64,000 bases of DNA from Homalodisca vitripennis (Eukaryota > Arthropoda > Insecta > Hemiptera > Cicadellidae), in NCBI RefSeq assembly GCF_021130785.1, contig NW_025777491.1:1-64000 (forward strand), given 5' to 3'. This document shows positions 25,266 to 36,616 of this stretch, one piece after another. Position numbers and translations under genes: made by a program. The notes beneath the pieces were generated by a model that was not told where the DNA came from, made no database searches, and worked only from the letters and a program-made list of their open reading frames with translations. Within the stretch, counting starts at the first letter, position 1. Each line of letters begins with the position of its first letter.

Positions 25266-26836
25266 TTATTGAATACGAAACTCCGTTCTCATTATGTCGG
25301 AGACCATTTCGAGAATAGCGCTTGGGTTTACAGCTTCAGTGATGGCCCCATGGCTCGTGTTAGACGCGCCATTCCTCCACAAGCCAGCAAACATCAGCCG
25401 ATAAGCTGACTTACGCGCTTCGGCTTTTATATGGACATCAAGAGGTAGAAGTCCTAAAGCCACCTCGAGGGTCGCTGAGGGACTGCTCCTGAATGCTCCG
25501 GTTACAAAGATTGTGCCAAGCCTTTCAAGCTTGGCTTTGGCAGTTACCTGATTCACCTTTGTCCACCAGACTAATAAACCATAAGTGATTTGAGGCCTTA
25601 CAACTACTTTGTAGAGCCATAGTGCTATATGGGGTTTTACGCCCCATGAGATTCCTGCAAGTCTCCTGGACGTCATGAGCGCCCACTTTGCTTTGTGCAG
25701 GATATTATTAAGATGATCATTCCACGTAAGCTTATGGTCTAGAGTCAGTCCTAAATATTTGACTGTCTTTGACCACTCAAGCTGAGTGGATGCGAGTTTC
25801 AGCCTAGAAAGAGACTCTAGGTTCTTTTTCCTAGTGAATGGTACAACTACTGTCTTAGAGGGATTTACTTTCAGTCCCTCTCCCTGACACCAGTTGTGTA
25901 CATGTTGAAGGTTGGTATTCATGATATCAACAACAACATTTGTATATTTTCCCTGTACCATAAGGACTATGTCGTCTGCATATCCTTGGACATAGATTCC
26001 ATTGTTAGTAAGGTCCTCAAGTAGACCATCTACTACTAGATTCCACAGTAGAGGTGACAGGATGCCTCCTTGAGGACATCCCCTTGTGGGTGCGATCACA
26101 AGCGATTCTTCATTGAGATCGCCCTGATTCCGTCTGGAGCACAGCATGGCCCTAAGCCACCGGCACAGGGCTGGCTCGAGGCCACGTCGCTGTGCTCCAC
26201 TTACCATTGCAGTGAATTTGGCATTGTCAAAAGCTCCTTCAATGTCTATGAAGGTGCACAATGCCAATTCCTTGGCGGACAGGCTATCCTCAATCCTACT
26301 GACTAGTTGGTGCAGTGCTGATTCACAGGATTTGCCTTGCTGGTATGCATGTTGGTTGCGATGAAGGGGAGTTTCTGAGAGAACTCCCTTTCTCAGGTGC
26401 CTCTCCACCAGTCTTTCTAATGTTTTTCAGTAGAAACGAAGATAAACTGATGGGACGAAAAGATTTAGGGACAGAGTAGTCCGCTCTCCCCTTTTTTAGG
26501 GATGAAGACCACCCTGTTGAGACGCCAGACTTGTGGTATGTACCCATAAGCTAGGCTCGCCCTGAATAGTTCACATAGAAGGGTAAGGAGATTCTCCGGC
26601 CCTTGTTGAAGCAGGGCCGGAAAGATTCCATCCCCTCCTGCAGATTTGAAAGGGGCAAATTTAGAAATTGCCCATTTGGCTTTAGAGAGAGTGACAATCC
26701 TTCTGGCAATGGCCCAGCTACCACGATAAGCTCTTGGCCGTGAGCCTGCCTCATGGTTACCAGACGTTTCCAGTGTCGTCATTCTCAAAGATACAATCAG
26801 GGAAGTGAGTCTCAAGGAGAAGTTTGAGGCTATCAC
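25266..26836 (-). pseudogene. LOA-like ORF2, reverse transcriptase part
   Basis: Continues from the endonuclease after a shift. The first segment (26836-26465) has SAGGDGIFPALLQQGPENLL and WRLNRVVFIPKKG. A second short frame (about 26490-26420) carries SFRPISLSSFLLK. The main frame (26408-25266) holds HAYQQGKSCESALHQLV, LCTFIDIEGAFDNAKF (first Asp), APTRGCPQGGILSPLLWNLV and the YADDIVLM catalytic box, all intact. The thumb follows (KTVKYLGLTLDHKLTWNDHL). The frame closes with a stop at about 25263, just before the RNase H. Three breaks in all; catalytic residues are preserved. Confidence 0.9.
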
Positions 26837-27995
26837 TAGACCCGGAAGTGTGTTGACCTCCCTGGGACCTTAAAGATCCCAAGTGACCGGTTGGACTTGA
26901 GGCTAGTAAACGTTGCAGTCTAGCTGCCGCGCTTAACTCATTTACCTTCTGTGTAAACTGCCTCCAGGAACTTTGTTTTGCTTTTTTAATTGCTAGGCTG
27001 TATTCTGTTAGAGCTCTATGATAGGACTCCCAGATACGGCTCCTTTTGCATTGATTGTACAGCTTCCTGACATTAGCCCTTTTGCGAGCGAGGTCCGCAG
27101 TCCACCACTTAGTATTGGTTCGACTTTTCCCCCGTCGCAATGGGCAATTGTCATGGAAGCTATTGATTATAGCATTCTGCAGGTCAGAAGCTATCTGATC
27201 TATGTCTGTGAAGCATCGCACCCTTCCGCCTACCGATCCCAACTGTGACTGAAGGTCAGACTTATATCCCAACCAATCAGTCCTCCTGGGATTGCGATAG
27301 AGGACCTCTGCAGCCTCATCTTGCAAGTTAAAGCGGATATACCTGTGATCCGATAATGAGGCCTCTTCGCTTACGTGCCACTTATCAACCATTCCAAGTA
27401 TACCTTGTGTGCAGATTGTAATGTCAATAACTTCTTGTCTAATTCGTGTTGCGAACGTAGGGCGGTTACCTTTATTACATATAAATAGGTCCCTACTTTG
27501 AAGAAATTGTAAAAGTGCCTCACCTCTGGGGTTAGTGTTGGTGCTGCCCCATCCAGCAGAGTGATGGGCGTTGGCGTCACAACCTAGAAGAAGTTGTTGA
27601 CGTCTGGCTTGTGCTTCTTCCACCAGGAGCTCTAGGTCTCTTGATGGAGGGAGTTCCCTGGCATCATATGGCAAGTATACGGAGCCTACAATTGTGCTCT
27701 GCACTATGCCTCCATTATTCCAGGTTAGTGTGCCCACAGTGAGATCTCTGGAGCAGAATTCGTTGAGGGTTAGAAAATCCAAGCCTCTCTTCAACAGGAT
27801 GCAGGTTCTGACATTCCTTAGAGAGGTACAGTAAATTAACTTACCTTTGGTTTCATTTAGGCCCGCCACTCTCCCTTGGTGAAGCCATGGTTCTTGAATC
27901 AATGCCAGATCAAATCCCTCCTGGAGGAAGAACTGGCAGAAGGCTGCCGAGGCAGCCCTACTGTGCTGGAGGTTGATTTGTAGAACTCGTGGCAT
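26757..27995 (-). pseudogene. LOA-like ORF2, AP endonuclease part
   Basis: Open from the ATG at 27995 for about 412 codons. An apurinic-like endonuclease fold is indicated by LQINLQHSRAA, LIQEPWLHQG (catalytic E), LLGCDANAHHSAWG-like region (D and N), then DITICTQG and SDHRYIRF (the S-D-H box). Key residues are present. The enzyme nicks target DNA to prime reverse transcription. After it comes a basic linker (TKWWTADLARKRANVRKLY) typical of the region between EN and RT. The frame ends at 26757, and coding continues in another frame that overlaps from 26836, so the break lies between these points. A 12-codon-longer start at 28019 is possible but lacks a better context. Confidence 0.85.
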
Positions 27996-28652
27996 TGTCC
28001 TTGACTGTCGAGGAGACAATTGAGACCTGCCAGAGTCCTAAGTTGGCTCTACAGTTGGAAGCCTTCACAGCCTTGTAGCAGACCTCGTCCAGGAAGCAGA
28101 CGAATCCGTAACCTTTCGGATCTGGCTTGGATGGAAGGATTTTCCACTCGTTTACATTTAGGTTGGGGTTCTGCTTATTGAAAATTTCAAGTACCTTTTC
28201 AGGTGTCTTCTTCAGAAGCTTCGGTGAGCTCTGAAAAACACCCTAGTGGACCTCAAGATGTCCTTACGCAGACCCACTCTCAGAGAGATGTCATCTCCCA
28301 GAGGTTTTTATTCTTTGAATAACTTCTTCCAGCCAACGTTTTGGTGTGCTCGTTGATGCAGGAAGCAATTAAAACACCTTTCTCTAGGTAGGTGCCCGCA
28401 AACGATGGAACGGAACCATCCTCCAGGGGTTGGGTTTCTTCCATAATTGCGCTCCTCGATGGCTTCTCCTTGCTCTGCACTAAGCTTCGCTTCCGGGTAG
28501 CCTTCGAGGGCTATGGCCATTTTGATCGCAGCGACCTCTCTATAGGTAGCCTTGGGTGTGCTACCTGAGGCCTCGGGATCGTGGGCTTCGGGCTTTTGGG
28601 TTTCCCTCATAGCCTTCTTTGCGGGTCCCTCAGCGGAGGGCGGGGTGATCAT
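27958..28652 (-). pseudogene. LOA-like ORF1 (gag-like, DUF4780-type), frameshifted
   Basis: It starts at an ATG at 28652. The N-terminus is Pro/Glu/Lys-rich, followed by a segment reading SAEQGEAIEERN in one frame and SVPSFAGTYLEKGVLIASC in another. KPLGDDISLRVGLRKDILRS and KPDPKGYGFVCFLDE follow. These blocks resemble the DUF4780 domain found in ORF1 of LOA-like elements. At least three shifts separate them. The last frame ends with TAG at 27958-27960, about 38 bases past the ORF2 start, so the two ORFs overlap, as is common in this group. No zinc knuckle was seen. The likely role is binding element RNA. Confidence 0.7.
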
Positions 28653-28690
28653 GGACCCTAGTTAGCGTTCTTAAAGTCAGGTCGTTGTCT

Positions 28691-30625
28691 GTGAGGCCTT
28701 AGGATTTTCTACATAGGGTTTTCTTCATCCAACTACACATTGTATTGATAACCAGGTCAAAAGGTCAAATTAATAGGTTAACATCATACTATATCGTATT
28801 TAAATTGTTCTTATTGCTAACCATGCTGTTAACTGTAAATCATAGAATATTATTAGAGTTTTTCACAATCAATTCTTACATGTGCATATGGTAACCAAGT
28901 ACAATCATACAAAATTCAATAGCCACCTCATAACACCATGAATGATGTCATTTTGTCAATTTATAAATAATATGAAATTTTCTATATGATATTATATGAA
29001 CGCAACTAATTAAGTAAATGTATCGCATTTGTAGGTAATATTATTTTCCTTATATTCGTCGGGTTCTTAGATACTCCGTTTTATTGGTTTATTTGTATAT
29101 AGACAAGAAAGAACCTGGAGACAGTGCATGTGTCTCCATGGGATTTGGCTGAGTGTTAGCAAAGATTATAACTCAGGATGATATCTTGAGAATGAATACG
29201 AACTACATGGAATATTGTAGACTTGGGTTTCTAGCCAAGTGTAACATATATCTGCCTGAAGATTGTGAAATGTAATTTTTATCTAATTATCTATTAAAAA
29301 TGTCTGTCAGCAGCGTGTGTTGAGAATTAAATTATCTGAAGAATTAGACTTTTGCGAACAATTCAACAAAACCCTGTCATGCGACACATAGTGAGTAGCA
29401 CTCCTACCATGTATTTGATAGATCGTATTAGAACTAATATATAGTGGAAGTTTTTTGCTTAAAGGAAATTAGTTAAACTTAATGTGTATCTAAGGAGTTT
29501 GACTTGTACAGTGCATGTACAATACTGAATAGTCTAAACTTTGGACTGATTGCTTTTCTAAGAACCAAGTTTCAATAGGAATAGTTTAGTGTCTAGTCGA
29601 ACTGTTCACTTACAACTGACGTGATGTTCTTATTTGATAAATTAATGAATTAAAACCGTGAATTTTTCTCAATTAGCGACGTTTAACTATATGACACTTT
29701 GTGTTGAAGTAATACCAAAAATTTCATTTGATTAGAGATGTAGCCTCGAAAATTGTATGATAAATATGTATATAATTATATATTGTATTTAATATTCCAA
29801 TTAGAGAGAAGAACAAATGCTAGTGTGTTTTTTAAAAGCACGTGTCTTTTTAGGAAACTGCGTAACTGATTTTTGGCAAAGGTGTTAATGTAGTCAACCC
29901 TATATTTTTAATAAATCGTAACTAAGATAGAACGACTGAAACTATATCAATACATACATCCCGAAAAACTTAAAATTCTATCATGATGGCATATTTCTAT
30001 GAAATTTATCCGTAAACGTGTCCAGGTAAATACCAGGAACTGCAAGAATTAGGTACCTCTAGAGGTTAAGATTAAACTTTTCATCATTATTCTCACAGCA
30101 CTTGTATGGACATTGATAGGTAACTTGTGAACAAATGTAGAAGAAAAGGTAAATATTGCAACAACTTAAAAATTACTATTTTTAGGCTAAATATTTTGAA
30201 TTGGGTATGATTATGAATTGGAAGATAAAAGTTAAAGGATTGAAATCTACCAGTCCACAATATTACTTCTCAATCATTTGATATTATTAAATTAATTTTA
30301 ATTTAATTGGAAGGATAAACTACAAAACAATTAGGTAGCATATTTGTATTTTTACACTTTGAAGGGAAATTGAATGATAAATTTGTTTTTGATTTTTTTT
30401 CTGGTTCTCAGAGGATTGTTTTCGTCTGCTCAGTAAATAACATACTTTCGACTTCCTCAGAATCCTACAGACAGATTCAAATCTCTGTCTAATATAAATA
30501 TTTTCTATAAATTATTTTAGTAAATTATTATTCTAACATGATTTTTGTTAACTAAGCAGACAAAAATAAGGAAGACTTTAGTGTTTTTAATAGTCACAGA
30601 TATAAAGAGAGGAGAATGAATACTA
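28691..30625. other. AT-rich stretch without a recognisable gene
   Basis: No frame or repeat of note. Nothing supported beyond base composition. Confidence 0.5.
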
Positions 30626-30626
30626 A

Positions 30627-30682
<56 letters not shown>
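30627..30682. repeat. (TA)n microsatellite abutting a Helitron-type element
   Basis: A pure TA run of 56 bases lying at the 5' side of the Helitron-like copy. Short Helitron-type elements of insects often carry or abut a microsatellite at the 5' side. Confidence 0.95.
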
Positions 30683-30685
<3 letters not shown>

Positions 30686-30689
30686 GAAT

Positions 30690-31164
30690 GTTTGTGTGTT
30701 TGCCCCTTATAGACTCAGAAACTATTTGACCGATCATTATGAAAATGTGTATGTGTATATATTTTTCCACGTAGAAGGTTTATATGCTATACCCATTGAT
30801 GTAACTCACCACCAGGAGGCGCTGCAAAATATATAAGTTATCAAAGCGCCTGCACATTGTAAACTACAATTACGAGATAGTTGTGTATAATAACCACACA
30901 CTATGTGAAGGCGCTAAGTTTTTATGGATATTTTTCTTTCAAATGAATTTCTATTTGGCCTTATAGCTTGAATGTTAGACCACTTTATTATTAAGTACAT
31001 GTACGTGTACAATGGCTATAAACATACACTTTTGGCAAATTTTCTTGATAGTGTCAACAAGGTAAACTCTACATCGGCGTTGACAATATAATTCATTTGA
31101 ACCAGAAGTGCTCATACACGAGCAAAGCTTACAAAAAGCGTGCGAAGCCGCGGGGAACAGCTAG
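30690..31164 (+). mobile_element. Non-autonomous Helitron-type element, copy A
   Basis: About 475 bases ending in CAGCTAGT. The end has the Helitron CTAG signature preceded by a small hairpin, GCG(T)GC-GAA-GCCGC (about 31137-31152) and a GGGG run. No terminal inverted repeats and no obvious target duplication were found, as expected for Helitrons. The body has no coding capacity. An inverted relative at 58463-58910 shares most of the length, including the hairpin, the ACATCGGCGTTG-type block and the GGCGCTGCAAAA block. The family is therefore real; Helitron class is inferred from the 3' end. Confidence 0.65.
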
Positions 31165-31169
31165 TGGTG

Positions 31170-33150
31170 ATATAAACTAGTTTTGTCTTAGTCGGACATG
31201 TAGACCGTCGTACAATAATTTTTTCGATTCAACCAAAATAACAATATTAACAATCAGCAATGGAAATTACTCCAGGAAATATACTGTCACAATGAGAACA
31301 TTAATCTAATACTTAAAATCACCTCCTGATAAATAAAAAATTTGTTATTTTCTCCCCTATCATCCCAATTGACATATACTAAAAAGACGTTCATCATTGG
31401 ATCCTACAAAGAATTGCTCCTTAAAAAATTATAAAGGAATCCGTGGAGGGGATAACTAGTCGACCAGGTGCTTTTGTAGATAATATTAAAGAGTTGGCTA
31501 GTCAGCTTATATAATAATATTAAGTTGTATAATGGCATAGCTGAACGTTTAGAATGTCAATCGCAAAATAATTAGTCGACTATAAATAAAATTATGTTTA
31601 TTTCCGTCCAAAGTGAACCTGTATCCACGTGTAAATCTTCAAAGTTGAGTATATTGTAGATCTTCAAATGGGAGATATACAATGCGTAAACAGAAATCGA
31701 GAAAAAGATCTTTACTCTCAGAGTACTAGAGGAAGAAATTCGAACTAAAAGGTAACATTTACGGTATCAGAGGTTAACAAAAACAAATATTCATTATTGT
31801 CTGAGGAAGACGATGAGGAAGAGAGACACAGTGAATGTTTAAAACTACAGTAAAAAAAAGAAAAGAACGTTTAAAATAAGTACAACACAAATACATGTTA
31901 ATCATGGGACTAACAAAAGAAATATAAGTCCACATTTTAAATGACAGTGGAGAAGGATACTTGTAACAAAATGTAATTTGCATATGTCTTAGAGGATACT
32001 CATGCAAATAATGCGTCTGTCAGACTACGTAGTCACAATATGCTCAACATAAATTCGGGACTATCTATTTGTGCAAACGCTGATGCTAAGTCCACTTTGA
32101 TGGTCCAGATGTAAAATATGTTTTCAATAAGAGTCGCAATGCTTTTAGAAACTTTGTGAATTCTCGTAAGCGGTTACTACGCAAACCATGTTTGATAATA
32201 AAATACCAAAAACACCTTATGGTAAATGCCTAAATAGACAAAAATACTGTCCCACACAAAAAATACACTATAAAAATATTCATGATTAAGTAGACTCATC
32301 TCTGTAAGCTGAGACAATAGTTAATGAAACCTTTAGTGCCTTACAGGTAAACAAAAGCACGCTTATAGATGGTAAAAACATGTCTCTCTTCTTCAGTTTT
32401 TGATTCTGACAAAAAATTATGTAAATATAACTGTAACTTCAATGAAAGCAACAAAAGTTTCTCCAGTTGAAGTATAAGCTAGGTTGATAAAAAAGTGTCA
32501 TATGTTTCAGTAAAGCGTATTTGTTCTCCGTTCAATGAATCAATTGAAAGTGGAATATTTTCTGAACTGTCTTAACACTGGTAAATAATACAGTTTTTAA
32601 AAATACCAATCGAAAATCAGTGGATAAGTACAGACCGTATATCTGCTGCCTATATTTTAAAATTGTTTGAAATATTTGTTTATTTCCTCTTGTCGTTTTT
32701 TCCAGTGCCATACTGTATTCTATTTAATTTGCAAAAGCAAATAAAACTCCATTGGTACAATTTAAATTAATGCAACTTTTCCCAACGAAATTCAGTACAA
32801 TAATTCTAGTGGTTGTTACAGAATTATGTAAAACACACACACGAACAGACATAATTAGGTTTTTATATAAATGTGTAGATAGTAAATTAAAATTGCAGTT
32901 GCAATTAGACACACTATGTATAAGTAGCATGACGATAAATAGTAATTAATATAACATAATTAACAAGAAATATGAGATAATTTGTATTTTAATGGAAACA
33001 AATACTAGAAGTACCAATAAAAGTAGATAAAAATCTTATATAAGTTTATTAATTTCTATTTAAGGATAATATTATATTTTAACTATTCGCGCCATGTACA
33101 AAATTAATTAAAATAAGTAAGTGTTTTTAAATTTTTTGGCGTTGTTGTTT
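31170..33150. other. AT-rich stretch without a recognisable gene
   Basis: Only short frames, several overlapping on opposite strands (for example near 32724-32949), which marks them as chance openings. Nothing else seen. Confidence 0.5.
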
Positions 33151-33210
33151 AAATAGAACTACGTGTTTGGCTATATCTGTGCCAATATATATGTATCAAT
33201 ATACGTGCCA

Positions 33211-33352
33211 GATTGTCCAACGTGATTCTGACGTCGGAAAATTTGGAAATATAAGATCGGGCGAGTACCCATTGGAAATGCCCCTAGCCATCAGTGTGGG
33301 CTTCGGTAGCGCCTTCGACTCCACCACGCATTTCTGGCGAAAAAAAGTAAAT
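33211..33352 (+). other. Possible isolated exon, product not recognised
   Basis: A plus frame stays open from about 33167 to 33403 in DNA that is clearly less AT-rich than its surroundings. A possible acceptor (TGCCAG) precedes about 33211, and a possible donor (AAAAGTAAAT) lies near 33350. The peptide between includes SGEYPLEMPLAISVGFGSAF and has no motif I know. It could be a coding exon, a piece of a decayed element, or chance. Confidence 0.2.
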
Positions 33353-33880
33353 CATCCCTTGAAGTATTACAAATTCAAGCTCAGATCACGTGAATACTCG
33401 TGATCTTTTGCTTTGGTAGTACTTGTAAAATATTTGACTACTAACCAAAATTAAACCACCTATACCGCTAAAAACAAGTGGTAGGTAAGGACAGATTGGC
33501 TTACTCCTGCCAGCATTGCTTCTTTTCGCGGAGCAGGAAACAAGTACTGGTCGTTATAATGACGTGTAATTTTTAAAAGTATGTCATATAAAGCTGTTTA
33601 GTTTTCTAGTAAAAACATTGTTTCAAAAGTTGTGGCTTCCGGATAAAACCAAAGTACCCAAAAACTTGTAAATTTACATTAGTAATAATAATTAAGACGA
33701 AAATACGTTTTTCTAACGCAAGAATGCTATTATAAACATTCCTTAAACACAATATATTATATTATATATATATATGAACTATCGCGTTCTTAACACAATG
33801 ACTCTGAAAAACCTAAATTGTATTTGAATATCTTATAATATACCGTATATTTATACTTAGCATACTTAGTTGTTTCTTTT

Positions 33881-36616
33881 TTAACCCAGATATGCCTGAA
33901 TTATTTTTTTTTAATTTTTTTTTAATTCTACAGTTTTTTTTATACTATAAATGTATTCTTCAACACATTTTAACAATAATTGTAAAAAATTTCATCGTCG
34001 TTTTAGTAAATAATGGGGTGGCCTATATATAGGACAGTAGGAAAATATGAGTGAAATGCTAAAATATTCCAAAAATGCTTTTTATTTTTAGAAGGGTTAC
34101 ATTTACATTGGATATATATGTTTTATGTACTTAATTCAACTGTGTTTTTAACAAAGATATATAAAACAAGCTTAAATAAAATTTTTAGTAAGTGCATTTG
34201 TAGTTTATGGCTTTGTGTGGTAATCAATAAAACATTTAGTATGAAGACCAACATCACACACTTTTGGCATCTGGTAGTGCACTTGGCATGGCAATGCCCA
34301 CATCTCGTTTGCTTTTCCTGAGGAACAACAAGGTGGTCCAATCTGTCAAACCTGGAGTCCACTTTTGATTGTTTCGATGGCCGTCCAGCCTTTGACGCGC
34401 ACCCTTTACCAAATGTTTCTAGCAGGTTACAGGCAAGTCTGCGTCTGAAAGACAAGTGGTCAAGGTTCCCTCCCGCATGGCGGTGAAGTTGCCAGGCATT
34501 TTGTTCTGCACTGTCAATGCAGTCACAGATCAGAGGGAAATACCACTTCTTACCTCTGATTTGGATTCGGTACAGGCTCATATTTTGATCGCACCGGTCC
34601 ACTCCGCCCATTTTTTTGTTGTACTGGTGTATGAGGTTTGGTTGAGGGATGAAAGCATGTTTCTTGGCTTTAAGTGAAAAGCGTTTTACCTGATGTATGG
34701 GTTGTACACCAACAGCATTTGAAACAACAGTGACAATACTGTTGTCATTCCATCTTGCAATAATTAAATTTTCATCACATACTTTTTCGTATTCAAAAGT
34801 TCCCCTTTCTTTCTTTTTCAAATCTTTACTATCAGTCAGTGGGCACTTTGCTATTCTGTTCTCTCTCACCGTACCAATAGCTCTTATATTCTTTTGGGAC
34901 AGTTTCTCAAACAAAGGTAGACCAGAAAAAAAATTATCAAAATACAAGAAGTACGGGAAATCACCATTCTTCTTCAGAACATCACAGTACTGCAAAACAA
35001 CACTGGCACCAAGGCCCAAGTGTTCATACTGAGGGTCCAAGGTGTGGCTGCTCCCTTGGTAGGGGTCTTTCCAAACTACATAGCCATTGGGTGTAGCACC
35101 AACCCAAATTTTGTAACCATAGCGAATAGGTTTGTTTCTGATGAATTGTTTCAAACCATGCCTCCCAAAATATGGGACCATAGACTCATCAACTGAGTGG
35201 TGTTCCTCATGTGGTGCGTAATCAAAAAATGTTTTGTTCAATGCATCAAACAATGGACGTACTTTTGCATACTTGTCATCAGCATTGAGGTTGTCATTAT
35301 CACAAACATGCAAATTTGACATAATAAACTCAAATCTGTCTCTAGAAATTGCATTTTACAACTAATTCATTGCGAGTGTCCAAAGCTGTTTCCCAAAACA
35401 TTCGTCTTCGAGGTAATGGAACATAACCACTCAACAACAATACTCCTATGAAACATTTCATTTCATCGACAGTTACATCACCTAAACGGTTATGTAATGC
35501 CGCATAACGATTTGTTTTCTCAACTAATAAATCTACAATATCATCATCGAAAATACAGAAAAACTGTTCCATTGGTGTTAATTTTTGTTGTACTTCCTGT
35601 CTATTACTCCAAATAGTATCATCTAGTTTTAGGTCCTCTTTGACCCATTTGTACTGCTTTTTAGTGAATGGCTTACTAACCTTTTTTGCTGGTTTCTCTT
35701 CAGTGAAATTCTGAATTCGTCTTACTTTTTTATTTGGTGGCTGTGCTATGTCCATCTTCGCTGAACTAGAGGGTAAGGTTGGTTGTGATAAAGAAGGATC
35801 CTCTTCATCTTTGTTGTCACTCAGTTCAAATTCTTGGAAACTTCAGCCGGGGCCAATAGTTGGTTTCCTGGAAGATGATGGATTGAAGTCATGTCCTCAT
35901 CCCCAGAATCCTCATCAGTGACATCATCATTTGCATTGATTGGTGGCTGAATATATACGCCAATTTCTTCATCAGGTGGCACTTGGATCTCTTCATCTTC
36001 TAGCATCGTCAAAATTTCATGAAGGTTCAAGTTCCTAAAAAATTCAAAGTACGATAAATAACAAGGTTTTTCAGAATTTTTTATAAAATAACTGTAAAAA
36101 AATTGTATTGATGCTTAAAAACAAAAAGTTTAACCCAATTACTAAGTCACGACTTGAAATACAAGGGTCGAAACTCATTTGAGAGTGGGAAGCATTATTG
36201 TTGTACATATGCCTACTGGACTACATGTAGGACGGGCCAATTCCAAACATAACCTATAAACGGTCTGAATTTAGAACGGTCACATTTCAAGATAAATGTA
36301 ATAACTAGTTAGTCAGTTATTAGGAAATGTACTTAAATAGGTTTAAAACTACGAAATAATAGTATTGTACTTACTTTTCGCACATGGCGCAGAGCTCATG
36401 AAGTTGATTGGAAATCCTAAATTTGTAAACTAGTCTAAAGAAACAAACTAGTTGAAGCATTCACTTGATTGTTGCTCAGATGCATTCAGTAGCTCTTACT
36501 GAAGACAGCAACCACCCTGCCACCTGTTGGAAAAAGCTGAAACTACTTCAGAAGTAAGCTTTATGGAGAACACTACAAGTGTCCTAAATATAGGTCACTA
36601 GGCATATCTGGGTTAA
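33881..36616 (-). mobile_element. piggyBac-type DNA transposon, structurally complete
   Basis: Bounded by TTAA on both sides (33881-33884 and 36613-36616), the target-site duplication of piggyBac elements. Terminal inverted repeats are CCCAGATATGCCT at 33885-33897 and its complement ending at 36612. A subterminal inverted pair lies at 34022-34036 (CCTATATATAGGACA) and 36580-36594. The element between the duplications is 2728 bases and carries one transposase gene on the minus strand. Matching ends, exact TTAA copies and near-intact coding suggest a recent arrival. Confidence 0.93.
34205..36385 (-). pseudogene. piggyBac transposase with one intron, three frame breaks
   Basis: The likely start is the ATG at 36385-36383, in a good context (GCGCC before it). 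After 11 coding bases a donor GTAAGT at 36374 and an acceptor TTTTAG ending at 36035 give a 340-base intron that joins in frame to the acidic N-terminal region. Breaks follow near 35850, near 35345 (an AAAA run at GTAAAATGC) and near 34262. The DDE_Tnp_1_7 core is well kept: DESMVPYFGRHG, YFDNFFSGLPLFEKL and NKKMGGVDRCDQN carry the region's catalytic aspartates. A C-terminal Cys-rich finger begins RCGHCHAKCTTRCQKC, and its last cysteines lie in the next frame, ending at the TAA at 34205. It catalyses cut-and-paste transposition into TTAA. Confidence 0.88.

Larger units (their letters stand above)
24299..28690 (-). mobile_element. LOA/I-like non-LTR retrotransposon, nearly full length
   Basis: Read on the minus strand the order is ORF1, then ORF2 with AP endonuclease, reverse transcriptase and RNase H, then a short 3' UTR and an A-tract (T run at 24299-24309 on the plus strand). 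An RNase H after the RT, together with the endonuclease start LQINLQHSRAA...LIQEPW, is typical of the LOA and I clades. About six frame breaks interrupt the coding parts, but domain motifs are well kept, so it is fairly young. The 5' border near 28690 is not fixed, and I could not find a target-site duplication. Confidence 0.9.

Noticed and set aside
34456..35032. Plus-strand frames of 73 and 111 codons
   Set aside because: Antisense shadows of the piggyBac transposase.
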